The notes beneath the pieces are model-generated. The model was given only the letters and a program-made list of their open reading frames with translations. It had not been told where the DNA came from and ran no database searches. DNA of 64,000 nt from Virgibacillus siamensis. Its GTDB lineage: Bacteria > Bacillota > Bacilli > Bacillales > Amphibacillaceae. Below are positions 1 to 7,442 of the stretch, in pieces (the stretch's first letter is position 1; every line of letters begins with the position of its first letter). The translations under genes were made by a program, and so were the position numbers. The stretch is taken from positions 62,001-126,000 of the forward strand of contig NZ_FUIH01000007.1 of the NCBI RefSeq assembly GCF_900162695.1, given 5' to 3'.

Positions 1-477
1 TGGGAAATCGTTGTTGGCTTCTCCATGATTGTCGGTAATGCACTCGCCATGAAAAAAAGACCGGAATATCTGGCGCTAATCACATCGCTCGTAACCGGAA
101 TTGGTATTGATTCGTGGCTGATCCTTCTTCGTGACTGGATTGATCCGGCTGCATGGCCCGGACAGTCGATTGCGCTTACTGTTGGCATTATTTTAATCGG
201 ACTCGGCGTTGCATTTTACTTGCAGTCTAATTTCGCACCAAATCCGATGGATCGAACGATGCTAGTCATTTCGGATTTGACCGGCTGGAATGTGACATAT
301 TCCCGGGCTGCAATCAGTGGAGTGCTGGTCATTGTTGCCTATCTTTTTGGCGGAGCAATTGGAATTGGGACGTTGATTAACGCGCTAATTTCCGGCGTGA
401 TTATCAGCCTTTTCCTGCCATATGTGAAAGCACTCCGCCGTGGACCGCGGAAACGCCGGAATAAAATGGCGCAATGA
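1..477 (+). CDS. YczE/YitT-family integral membrane protein, 5' end outside window
   Basis: The frame is open from the first base, so the gene starts upstream; about 158 C-terminal residues are visible. They form four or five hydrophobic helices and end in a basic tail (residues KALRRGPRKRRNK), expected on the cytoplasmic side. The phrase FAPNPMDRTMLVISDLTGW and the glycine-rich helix after it are typical of the YczE/YyaS/YitT group of Bacillus membrane proteins, whose transport role is not established. The first internal ATG (base 25) has no Shine-Dalgarno site and lies inside a helix, so it is not the start. Confidence 0.75.
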   Translation, partial: WEIVVGFSMIVGNALAMKKRPEYLALITSLVTGIGIDSWLILLRDWIDPAAWPGQSIALTVGIILIGLGVAFYLQSNFAPNPMDRTMLVISDLTGWNVTYSRAAISGVLVIVAYLFGGAIGIGTLINALISGVIISLFLPYVKALRRGPRKRRNKMAQ

Positions 478-564
478 AGCGACACAAATGCAGTGATTGA
501 ACACAACTGATGCATAGTTTCCTTTCCTCTTCAAAAACTAGGAGAGGGAAGGAGGCGTTATTTC

Positions 565-723
565 ATGGGTAAAGGTAAAAATCGCAAAGGACCAAAACAG
601 CAGGAAAGCCCCAACCTGCCAACAGGTCCTAAGCAGCCGTATGGTGAACCGCTCGACGGATCACATAAAGTGAAACAGCGTAATCATTCACGGCAAAAAC
701 AAAAATCCGATCATGATATGTAA
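565..723 (+). CDS. sspP: Small acid-soluble spore protein P (SspP)
   Basis: A 52-residue, very basic, Gln/Lys-rich protein. Its end (HKVKQRNHSRQKQKSDHDM) matches the end of B. subtilis SspP, a minor spore-core protein made in the forespore. The start is an ATG with a good site (GGAGG, 551-555) ten bases upstream. It has no hydrophobic segment. It stands alone and is followed at once by a hairpin terminator. In B. subtilis such genes are read by the forespore sigma factor; no promoter was assigned here. It is good evidence that the organism sporulates. Confidence 0.88.
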   Translation: MGKGKNRKGPKQQESPNLPTGPKQPYGEPLDGSHKVKQRNHSRQKQKSDHDM

Positions 724-748
724 AAGACAGTGAACAGCTGTCTTTTTT
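722..748 (+). terminator. Rho-independent terminator after sspP
   Basis: AAAAGACAG and CTGTCTTTT form a 9-bp stem around a short loop, followed by a T-run. Confidence 0.8.
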
Positions 749-798
749 CATGCACTGAAAATCGCCGGCATATCATTTATAGATAGGAGTGATATGTC

Positions 799-1413
799 AT
801 GCATGAACAACGTGTGATGTCAGTATCCGGCACGGCATCTCTGTCAGCTGAACCGGATATTGTTACAGTCGAACTGCAAGTGGTAACGGAAAATATGGAA
901 CTTGCAGCAGCTCAGCAGGAAAACAGCCAGTCGATGAATCAGGTAATCCAAGCATTATTAAACATGGGGATCGAACAGGAAAATATTCGGACGACGGCAT
1001 TTAACATTTATCCGCAGTATGACTTTGTGGATGGTGTGCAGCAATTCAGGGGATTTGAAGTGACACATGCAATTCAAATTACGATAGGAGACATCAGTCG
1101 GGCAGGGATGGTGATTGATACCGCCGTTCAGAATGGTGTGAACCGGGTGTCGGATGCGGAGTTTGCGCTAGCCGATCAGGATGCCATCTATCAGCAGGCA
1201 TTAAGCATGGCGCTTCGTGACGCTTATGCGAAAGCACAGAAACTTGCAGCAACGATGAAATTAAACGTTATGCCGATTCCGGTTGAAATTGATGAAAAAT
1301 CGGATACCGCACCGGTCGTATATCAAACCTATACAACTGCGAAAGCTTCCACCAATTTGCAGCCGGGACAGCTGAAAGTTACTGCACAGGTTGATGTGAA
1401 ATTCCTGTTTTAG
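799..1413 (+). CDS. SIMPL (DUF541) domain protein
   Basis: A 204-residue protein spanning one SIMPL/DUF541 domain, the fold of the E. coli YggE and BP26 group. Markers are the opening VSGTASLSAEPDIVTV, the middle GFEVTHAIQITIGDIS and the late DAYAKAQKLA stretch. Family members are usually exported and form ring-like oligomers, with links to oxidative stress. This copy shows no obvious signal peptide, so its location is uncertain. The start ATG follows an AGGAGTG site. No operon partner is evident. Confidence 0.8.
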   Translation: MHEQRVMSVSGTASLSAEPDIVTVELQVVTENMELAAAQQENSQSMNQVIQALLNMGIEQENIRTTAFNIYPQYDFVDGVQQFRGFEVTHAIQITIGDISRAGMVIDTAVQNGVNRVSDAEFALADQDAIYQQALSMALRDAYAKAQKLAATMKLNVMPIPVEIDEKSDTAPVVYQTYTTAKASTNLQPGQLKVTAQVDVKFLF

Positions 1414-1477
1414 GAAGGAAATCCGGCCCCGATAGTCGAATACAGACTAGTACATTAAATGGAAAGGGGTCTTTCAT

Positions 1478-2041
1478 ATGCGGGAATTTCCAGTTCTTGA
1501 AACAAACCGCCTTAATTTAATTCATATTGATCATCAATTTGACCAGAATTTTTATGATATTATGTCCAACGACGATGTAACCGAATTTTATGGGATGGAA
1601 AGCCTTGAGTCAGTTGAGCAGGCAAAAGCGATTATTGACAGCTTTCAGCAGCTGTTTGAAGCGGAGCGCTGTATCCGCTGGGGGATGGTTTTGCATCCGA
1701 GCGACGAATTCATTGGTACTATAGGTTTAAACAATTTAAATGTGAAAGGTAAAAAAGCGGAAATCGGCTTCGAACTGGACCCAGACCAGTGGCGAAAAGG
1801 CATTACTACGGAGGCAATCAATGAAGTGCTCCGCTACTCGTTTGAGGTGCTGGACTTGTACCGAATTGGCGCAGTAGCGTTTCCAGCCAACACAGCATCC
1901 AATTCCCTTCTGAAAAAAATCGGGTTTGCACAGGAAGGAAAGTTGCGCGGATACTTATTTCAAAACGGCCATTCTCATGACGCTTTCGTTTACTCTATCT
2001 TGCGGGACGAATGGATTGAACGCAAAGGCGGACTGGCGTAA
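1478..2041 (+). CDS. GNAT acetyltransferase, RimJ/RimL type
   Basis: A 187-residue acetyltransferase of the RimJ/RimL (Acetyltransf_3) group. It begins with the typical LETNRLNL strand. It has a GTIGL strand near the middle, the acetyl-CoA loop region (QWRKGITTEA, around residues 108-117) and the late NTASNSLLKKIGF segment. Such enzymes move an acetyl group from acetyl-CoA to an amine such as a ribosomal protein N-terminus or a small molecule; the substrate cannot be read from sequence. The start ATG has a strong GAAAGGGG site. Confidence 0.85.
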   Translation: MREFPVLETNRLNLIHIDHQFDQNFYDIMSNDDVTEFYGMESLESVEQAKAIIDSFQQLFEAERCIRWGMVLHPSDEFIGTIGLNNLNVKGKKAEIGFELDPDQWRKGITTEAINEVLRYSFEVLDLYRIGAVAFPANTASNSLLKKIGFAQEGKLRGYLFQNGHSHDAFVYSILRDEWIERKGGLA

Positions 2042-2330
2042 AAGCAATTATTTTATTTTAGGCAGGGCGGCGAATGCCGCCTGTGTCGATAAGACAAACT
2101 GAATCCTCAGCAGGCGACTGCACCCCCAATCATGAAGTGGATGCAAATGACCGAATATTACGGGCCGGCTGTAACGGAGAAAAGCCACTCGAATTCCTCC
2201 TGAAATTCTCACGGACCAAACCTACATTCTTCAAAATCCCCCTGAATTTCGGACATCACCTATATCCGATACACGCTGGAATTCCAATCTATTTACCGTT
2301 AAGATGGAAATAAACAAGGAGGGGGTTTCG

Positions 2331-2513
2331 ATGGAGGCAATTATGTCAATTTTTATATATGCTGTGGGACTTTTCATTCTGTACTTGGTCATTACGGCTG
2401 CAGTCCGGCATGGGATTGATAACTCAGCTGCGGGGAAAGCATTATTAGAGCATTACCGCCGGACATCCAAGGCGGATAATTTATATAGAGGTGACGATTT
2501 GGATAACTATTAA
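2331..2513 (+). CDS. Small single-pass membrane protein
   Basis: A 60-residue protein with one N-terminal membrane helix (about residues 4-24) and a polar, charged tail. The start is taken at the ATG after AAGGAGGGGG (2316-2325). An in-frame ATG 27 bases earlier has no such site and would overlap it. It ends 24 bases before the next acetyltransferase gene and may be cotranscribed with it. No family was recognised. Confidence 0.6.
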   Translation: MEAIMSIFIYAVGLFILYLVITAAVRHGIDNSAAGKALLEHYRRTSKADNLYRGDDLDNY

Positions 2514-2537
2514 TAACGGTGTGGGGTGAGCGAATTT

Positions 2538-3044
2538 ATGAACATTCGAATGGCGACACCTGATGATGCGGCCCAAATCGCCAGGGTGCATGTTGACAGC
2601 TGGCGTTCTACATATAAAGGAATTGTTCCCGATTCGTTTTTGGATCGAATGTCGTATGAGAAACGAACGGAGCGGTGGAAGCAAAACAGTGTCGAACAAA
2701 ATGTATTCGTTGCTGAAAATAACAATACTGAAATTGTCGGCTTTGCCAATGGCGGGAAAGAACGTCAGGGGAAATTTGCAGGGTATGATGGAGAATTGTA
2801 CGCAATCTATCTTTTTAAGGAATATCAGGGCAAAGGAATCGGCAAACGTCTGACACAGGCAGTGGTTGATTCTCTTTTAAAAGAAGGGTATCAAGCCATG
2901 GTAATCTGGGTGTTGGAAAAAAATCCGGCCGTACATTTTTACGAAGCAATTGGCGGGCAGCCATTGGGCGAGGATGAATTGGAAATCGATGGTGCAAAAC
3001 TGAAAGAGATTGCTTACGGTTGGCAGGATTTACAACAATTTTAA
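2538..3044 (+). CDS. GNAT acetyltransferase
   Basis: A 168-residue acetyltransferase of the general Acetyltransf_1 type. It opens with NIRMATPDDAAQIARVHVDS, followed by a WRSTYKGIVP segment common in this subfamily. The acetyl-CoA loop is EYQGKGIGKRL (around residues 95-105). The later VLEKNPAVHFYEAIGG stretch is the usual last helix and strand. The start chosen is the ATG seven bases after GGGGTGAG; a GTG four codons upstream lies inside that site. The substrate is unknown. Confidence 0.83.
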   Translation: MNIRMATPDDAAQIARVHVDSWRSTYKGIVPDSFLDRMSYEKRTERWKQNSVEQNVFVAENNNTEIVGFANGGKERQGKFAGYDGELYAIYLFKEYQGKGIGKRLTQAVVDSLLKEGYQAMVIWVLEKNPAVHFYEAIGGQPLGEDELEIDGAKLKEIAYGWQDLQQF

Positions 3045-3252
3045 TGGAAGTCAAAACGTTTGCAGGATTGGAAAAGGGGAATATGACATGCGAACACAAT
3101 ACATTAGCAGGATAAAGCATGCCTATCCGCTGAATTGGCGTTTAGGGCAGGCAAGCGGAAGTATATGTAAACTATACTTTCCTTCATGATGGTTTTTGGT
3201 ATGATAGAATAATAGCAAACTTTGATTCAAACAAGAGAAAGAGGAGAACAAC

Positions 3253-3711
3253 ATGAGAATACAGCGATTAAAAACGACGGAAAATCCTCCAATGGAGTTG
3301 CTGCTGACAGCGGATCCATCTGAGAATAATGTACGTGAATATCTGTCCAAGGGTCAATGCTACGTTGTCAGGAAAGACAATGTGGTTATTGGGGTGTATG
3401 TCCTGACCCAGGAAAGGCAAAATAAAATGGAGCTTGTTAATGTGGCTGTTCTGGAACATTATCAGGGGCAGGGGATCGGTACAAAAATGATTCAGCACGC
3501 AATTGCGAATGCACAGTTGCAGGGTTATCAGTTTATTGATGTCGGAACAGGAAATTCCAGCATTGATCAGCTGCGACTGTATCAGCAGTGCGGGTTCCGG
3601 ATGGTCAAAATCCGCCGCGATTATTTTGTGGAAAACTATAATGAGCCAATTTATGAAAATGGAATCCAATGCCGTGATATGGTTCGACTGTCAATCCCAT
3701 TGCGGGCATAA
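3253..3711 (+). CDS. GNAT acetyltransferase similar to B. subtilis YvbK
   Basis: A 152-residue acetyltransferase. Its order of motifs follows B. subtilis YvbK as I recall it: an LLLTADPSE start, VNVAVLEHYQGQGIGTKM for acetyl-CoA binding (residues about 66-83), then DVGTGNSSIDQLRLYQQCGF and an ending with GIQCRDM. The shared GTGNSS and IQCRDM phrases suggest true orthology. The substrate is not known. The start ATG follows GAGGAGAAC. The 200 bases upstream hold no gene. Confidence 0.82.
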   Translation: MRIQRLKTTENPPMELLLTADPSENNVREYLSKGQCYVVRKDNVVIGVYVLTQERQNKMELVNVAVLEHYQGQGIGTKMIQHAIANAQLQGYQFIDVGTGNSSIDQLRLYQQCGFRMVKIRRDYFVENYNEPIYENGIQCRDMVRLSIPLRA

Positions 3712-3879
3712 GCGCAATTTGTTTTTTTGCAAAAAGACGTCACTGCCCTGTGTTGGACAAGCCGGGCTGTTCCAAAATTACACGTGTATACGATGATAGG
3801 CATATTGCCGATGTTATGGAGAACGGATGAAAAACGAATCACTGAAGCATCCACGACATACACCAATGGAGGAGATATC

Positions 3880-3981
3880 ATGAAGAAACTGCTGCGGCTT
3901 GCCATTAAATATGGTCCCATTGTCTATCCGATGGTCAAAAAGTTTATCAATAAGCGCAAGCGTAAAAACGGTCAGGTTTAA
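3880..3981 (+). CDS. Short basic peptide, hypothetical
   Basis: A 33-residue peptide, hydrophobic in the middle and strongly basic at the end (KKFINKRKRKNGQV). The start ATG lies seven bases after a perfect GGAGG (3868-3872), the main reason to call it. The same frame stays open upstream to 3727, but that part has no site and reads like noise. It could be a membrane-surface peptide. No family was recognised. Confidence 0.5.
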   Translation: MKKLLRLAIKYGPIVYPMVKKFINKRKRKNGQV

Positions 3982-4082
3982 CCACTGAAAAAGCCTATCA
4001 GGATACCGCCCATCCAATCAGAGGACTGGTGATTTTTGCTTTCAATCTGCATATGACATTTTTTGATTAGAAGGGAGAAAGT

Positions 4083-4475
4083 TTGTCTTTGGATTTATGG
4101 GAACTGATAATGTTAATTGCTGTATTGTTTGTTGGCGGTTATTTTTTGGAGAAGGGACTAAGAAAGTGGCTTAACATTGGAAAATCAAATAAACGGTTTG
4201 CGAATAAAAAACATGAATGGGCTGTGTTGATCACGGGTGCGGCAGCTCTTGTCGTCTTTTTATTTATGAACGGGATTTTCAGAACCAACAACGTCAATAT
4301 AAATCCAGGGAACCTTATTTTGTTGATTCCAGTGGTGATGATGTCAGTCGAAGCATTCATGCAATGGAAATATCACGAAAATCCGCGGGAATATCTTATT
4401 ACGCTAATTTTTCTTGGGATTTTTATAGTATTTGCAGTAACGTTTATGGCAATCTTTGGCATCCGTTATAACTAA
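4083..4475 (+). CDS. Four-helix membrane protein, DUF4181-like
   Basis: A 130-residue protein with four predicted membrane helices (about 6-22, 47-62, 75-92, 103-124). Between the first and second is a basic loop containing KWLNIGK and KKHEW, resembling the layout of DUF4181 proteins of Bacillaceae. The start is a TTG placed after an AAGGGAG site (4072-4078); no ATG fits. The function is unknown. It is closed by a terminator shared with the opposing gene. Confidence 0.6.
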   Translation: MSLDLWELIMLIAVLFVGGYFLEKGLRKWLNIGKSNKRFANKKHEWAVLITGAAALVVFLFMNGIFRTNNVNINPGNLILLIPVVMMSVEAFMQWKYHENPREYLITLIFLGIFIVFAVTFMAIFGIRYN

Positions 4476-4476
4476 A

Positions 4477-4507
4477 AAAAAGAACCTCCATCAAAGAAGG
4501 TTCTTTT
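4477..4507. terminator. Bidirectional terminator
   Basis: AAAGAACCT and AGGTTCTTT form a stem between convergent genes, with A/T runs on both sides, so it can stop transcription from either direction. Confidence 0.8.
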
Positions 4508-4513
4508 CTGTGC

Positions 4514-4960
4514 TTAGTTCTCTGTCATTCGTTCTTTACGGCTATTTTCCTCGGTCAGGAAATCAAAGAATGTCTGCATGCCGAACTTTGGCTGTGCTTT
4601 AATATTACGAATATATTTTTCCTTGGAATAGTCGTTGACATGTTCGCTCTCGTTAATGCGTTCAATCATGTGTTCCATGCCGATTTTGTACATTTCTTTT
4701 TTGACGTGTTTAGATTCTTTAAACAGTGCGATCCCGACCGCCGCCATCAGCGCATAAATTCCCAAAATCACCATGTTATCCAGTGTCCATCCGCCTGAAA
4801 TCAGCGAAAAGAACAGATTGGTAATGGAGATTGCCAGCAGAGGCAGGGCAATCAATGAATACCGTGAACTTTTTTTCAACTGCGGTTTAATCATTTCTGT
4901 CATAGCCTGCATCTCTTTTTCAATGAATGCAGGAACATTTGTCATCATAAAATTATTCAT
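4514..4960 (-). CDS. DUF5392-like membrane protein
   Basis: A 148-residue protein with two central membrane helices (about residues 37-55 and 62-80) between an N-terminal amphipathic stretch (MPAFIEKEMQ-like) and a charged C-terminal half with YSKEKYIRNIKAQPKFG. This layout resembles the DUF5392 group of Bacillus; the assignment is from memory of the pattern. The start ATG is preceded by AAGGAGAG. A TTG three codons upstream is possible but sits too close to the site. Confidence 0.55.
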   Translation of the reverse strand: MNNFMMTNVPAFIEKEMQAMTEMIKPQLKKSSRYSLIALPLLAISITNLFFSLISGGWTLDNMVILGIYALMAAVGIALFKESKHVKKEMYKIGMEHMIERINESEHVNDYSKEKYIRNIKAQPKFGMQTFFDFLTEENSRKERMTEN

Positions 4961-5267
4961 AACGAACAATCTCTCCTTAATGTATTCAATCTATCGCCAT
5001 AGTAAGTTTTTTGACGTTATAAAAATAGACCTGACCAAATAAATTGGTAAGGTCTTGCTAACAACAGTTGGTTGCCAACAAAGCCGAGAGCGTTTGCCCT
5101 GTAATGACGACTTTGCTGTAAAAGCTACTCCCCTTAATAGGAATATTCTTATTAACTATATTATATCGCTTGTAAGGCAATATGTCATATGTAAAGCTTG
5201 GAAACAAGGAAAATGTTGTAAGTTGTTTCACAATACAGTACAGTTAAGGTAAAAGGGGCGAGGCACG
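4961..5267. other. Intergenic stretch with a perfect inverted repeat
   Basis: No gene is evident. The stretch contains AGACCTGACCAA and TTGGTAAGGTCT around a 5-base loop (about 5026-5054), a stem with one unpaired base per arm and no T-run after it. The divergent genes on either side must have their promoters here. The first plus-strand gene starts with TTG at 5268 after an AAAAGGGGCGAGG site. Confidence 0.5.
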
Positions 5268-5474
5268 TTGAACAACTGGTTATACATCCTTTATGCATGT
5301 GTATTGGGTGTTCTCTCAATTTTTACTGGTGAGATGGTAACGTTTGTAATGCTGGGATTCATTTTGATTACATTACAAAATGTTAATATGAATCTAAAAA
5401 GAATCTATCGTAAGCTGCCGGAAAAATCAAATACAGCAGCAGATGAAGGGGGCAATGCTTATGGCAACAATTGA
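5268..5474 (+). CDS. Small two-helix membrane protein upstream of csaA
   Basis: A 68-residue protein with two closely spaced membrane helices (about 4-20 and 24-40) and a polar tail. The TTG start is set by the GGGGCGAGG site just before it. Its last codons overlap the start of csaA by 14 bases, so the two are probably translationally coupled. No family was recognised. Confidence 0.6.
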   Translation: MNNWLYILYACVLGVLSIFTGEMVTFVMLGFILITLQNVNMNLKRIYRKLPEKSNTAADEGGNAYGNN

Positions 5475-5790
5475 TGATTTTATGAAATTGGATCTGCGGA
5501 TTGGTACGGTTCTTACAGCGGAACCATTTCCGGAAGCACGAAAGCCTGCCATTAAATTAGAGGTGGACTTTGGGGAGCTTGGTGTCAGGAGGTCATCTGC
5601 TCAAATTACGGAGCGATATGATCCGGAGCAGCTTGTCGGACGTCAGGTTGTTGGTGTGGTCAATTTTCCACCGATGCGGGTTGCCGGGTATAAATCGGAA
5701 GTGCTCGTTATCGGTGGAGTACCTGAGGACGGCGATGTCGTGCTGTTAGGGCCGGATGAAAATGTGCCCAACGGAACGAAAATTTCATAA
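5461..5790 (+). CDS. csaA: CsaA, tRNA-binding-domain chaperone
   Basis: A 109-residue protein that closely follows B. subtilis CsaA (110 residues), a dimeric OB-fold protein with chaperone-like, SecA-associated activity and a tRNA-binding-type domain. Recognisable pieces are DDFMKLDLRIGTV, SSAQITERYDPE, VVGVVNFPPMRVAGYKSEVL and the end PNGTKIS. The start is the ATG after GAAGGGGG; the in-frame ATG six codons earlier overlaps that site. It follows a small membrane gene with overlapping ends. Confidence 0.93.
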   Translation: MATIDDFMKLDLRIGTVLTAEPFPEARKPAIKLEVDFGELGVRRSSAQITERYDPEQLVGRQVVGVVNFPPMRVAGYKSEVLVIGGVPEDGDVVLLGPDENVPNGTKIS

Positions 5791-5828
5791 AACAAATTTT
5801 AAATCTATATTGGGGGAGTCGGCACAGG

Positions 5829-6569
5829 ATGTTTTATCGTAAAATAGTAACTACTTTTTTTGTTGTGATGTTCGTCTCCCTGATTCTCGCATGCCTTAAT
5901 ATACTGGGTGGTACTCCAAAATACAGCCTTGGCAATTATCTGATCGGCTGGAGTCTTTTTTACATGGTGTATGTCGGACCGATTGTTTTAATTTATGGCA
6001 ACCTGGTTTCTGTTTTTCTGGAATATTGGCAGAGGAGCTGGACTAGACCCCGGGATTTGTTATATATATTATTGCACGGGGTACTTGGACTGGCGAACGG
6101 GTTGCTATTCGCCAGTCTGGCAGCTGCATTGTATGGTGCTGTGGCGGCTTTGTTTTATGCTGTCATTGACCGCTGGCTGTTCAGCCGGAAGCGGAAAGGG
6201 AAACGGAACAGGCTGTATTTAATGTTGATTCCGTTCATTGTTTACGGTGTTTTGTGGGGTATTCTGCAATGGGCATCATCATCACCGCCGCCATTTACCG
6301 CAGCGGATGCGGTGGAATATGCCACATCCGGTAAAGGAACAGCGATTGAACAATTCCCGGATACAGTTGGAAAATGGGAAGACAGCATCAGCGGATACCA
6401 TGTCGTCCGGGAAACGAGCGTGGAGAAGATTGATGATGAGGAGTACATAGTGAAGTTCAAGGAGACATGGGAAAAAGGCGGCGAGACAGGATCACGTCTT
6501 TATACATATGAAGTAGACAGGCAATCCATAACAGCACGCGAAATTAAAGAAGAAAAGCCACCCTATTAG
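5829..6569 (+). CDS. Membrane protein with C-terminal soluble domain, hypothetical
   Basis: A 246-residue protein. The first two thirds hold about five membrane helices, with a basic loop (FSRKRKGKRNR) before the last. Residues from about 155 form a soluble domain with a TWEKGGETGSRLYTYEVD pattern, probably outside the cell. The start ATG is preceded by GGGGGAG. It is single and ends just before a repeat copy. I do not recognise a family and assign no function. Confidence 0.6.
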   Translation: MFYRKIVTTFFVVMFVSLILACLNILGGTPKYSLGNYLIGWSLFYMVYVGPIVLIYGNLVSVFLEYWQRSWTRPRDLLYILLHGVLGLANGLLFASLAAALYGAVAALFYAVIDRWLFSRKRKGKRNRLYLMLIPFIVYGVLWGILQWASSSPPPFTAADAVEYATSGKGTAIEQFPDTVGKWEDSISGYHVVRETSVEKIDDEEYIVKFKETWEKGGETGSRLYTYEVDRQSITAREIKEEKPPY

Positions 6570-6576
6570 CATGAAG

Positions 6577-6629
6577 TTATTCGACATTTTCTGACATAAT
6601 TCGGGTGGTGCCTGTCACCTGTCGAATAA
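6577..6629. repeat. GTGCCTG repeat, copy 1
   Basis: TTATTCGACA (6577-6586) and TGTCGAATAA (6620-6629) are a perfect 10-bp inverted repeat enclosing GACATAATTCGGGTGGTGCC. The same inner string recurs at 6990 and 10152. The copy borders the broken MFS gene. Confidence 0.75.
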
Positions 6630-6906
6630 TATTGGCCATCAAGGTGACGCCGGTTAGGCCGATGATAAGGAACAGGCTACTCATGATTGTTGCGGGAAAC
6701 AGGCCGCCGAGGGTGATGGCTCCTCCCGTGATGATCATAGTTCCTTGTCCCATGAAGCTGTTCAGGGCAAGATATGAGCTGCGTTGGGAATCAATTGCCA
6801 ATTCCGCGAGCAGGCTTTGCCTGACCGGGATGTACATTAGTTCCCCTCTGGAGATGAAGACCATCAAGCCCAGCAATACCCATGGTGCTGTAACATACAG
6901 ACGAAT
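6577..6906 (-). pseudogene. MFS transporter, C-terminal fragment
   Basis: The open stretch encodes part of a major-facilitator transporter: a helix leading into GELMYIPVRQSLLAEL (a conserved MFS loop), then SQRSSYLALNSFMGQG and two more helices. An intact member would be about 400 residues. Here an in-frame stop at 6907-6909 cuts off the N-terminal part, and no start or ribosome site remains. The last dozen codons come from repeat copy 1, so the true C-terminus is also gone. Repeat copies lie at both ends. Clearly a remnant. Confidence 0.75.
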
Positions 6907-6985
6907 TCAAGCGCAAAAGAGGAATTTTTTGAACAATCGTCGAAATAAGATTAAGGTGGAAATGAAGGACAAAACTATAACTATT

Positions 6986-7027
6986 ATTCGACAAAATGCG
7001 GGTAGTGCCTGTCGCCTGTCGAGTAGG
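6986..7027. repeat. GTGCCTG repeat, copy 2
   Basis: ATTCGACAAAATGCGGGTAG followed by TGCCTGTCGCCTGTCGAGT: same layout as copy 1, with ATTCGACA/TGTCGAGT ends (one mismatch). It ends where the ribosome site of the next gene begins. Confidence 0.75.
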
Positions 7028-7037
7028 GGGATTATTT

Positions 7038-7424
7038 TTGAAGATTAATATTACGAGTGTTTTTGTGGAGGATCAGGAGAAGGCGTTGAGATTTTATACA
7101 GATGTGCTTGGGTTTGAGAAGAAGACGGATATGCCTGCGGGGGATTTTAAGTGGCTGACTGTAGTGTCACCGGAGGATCCGGATGGTGTGGAACTGCTGC
7201 TTGAGCCGAACGATAATCCTGCAGCCAAAACCTACCAAGAGGCAATCTATGATCAGGGAATTCCGACGACTTCATTTGCAGTGGATGACCTTCATAAAGA
7301 ATATGAACGTTTGACGGAATTGGGAGTAGCTTTCACTGCGGAACCAACGGAAATGGGTCCGGTCACGTTTGCTATTTTTGATGATACGTGCGGAAACTTG
7401 ATTCAAATTTCACAAGGAAAATAG
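7038..7424 (+). CDS. VOC (glyoxalase/bleomycin-resistance fold) protein
   Basis: A 128-residue protein made of one vicinal-oxygen-chelate domain: SVFVEDQEKALRFYTDVLGF at the start, a GVELLLEPN strand in the middle, and the late pair TFAIFDDTCGNLIQI. The last Glu-type ligand position is Gln here, which occurs in non-glyoxalase members, so the activity is open. The start is taken at TTG with GTAGGGGG just upstream; that site abuts repeat copy 2, so the repeat now forms this gene's leader. Confidence 0.8.
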   Translation: MKINITSVFVEDQEKALRFYTDVLGFEKKTDMPAGDFKWLTVVSPEDPDGVELLLEPNDNPAAKTYQEAIYDQGIPTTSFAVDDLHKEYERLTELGVAFTAEPTEMGPVTFAIFDDTCGNLIQISQGK

Positions 7425-7442
7425 GGCAAGGAGATGTATTCT

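Noticed and set aside
2074..2313. 79-codon open frame on the plus strand
   Set aside because: No ribosome site, no recognisable motif, odd composition, and it overlaps the leader of the small membrane gene at 2331.
6605..7048. 147-codon plus-strand frame across the MFS scrap
   Set aside because: It is the opposite strand of the transporter fragment and of a repeat; the minus-strand reading has clear MFS motifs.
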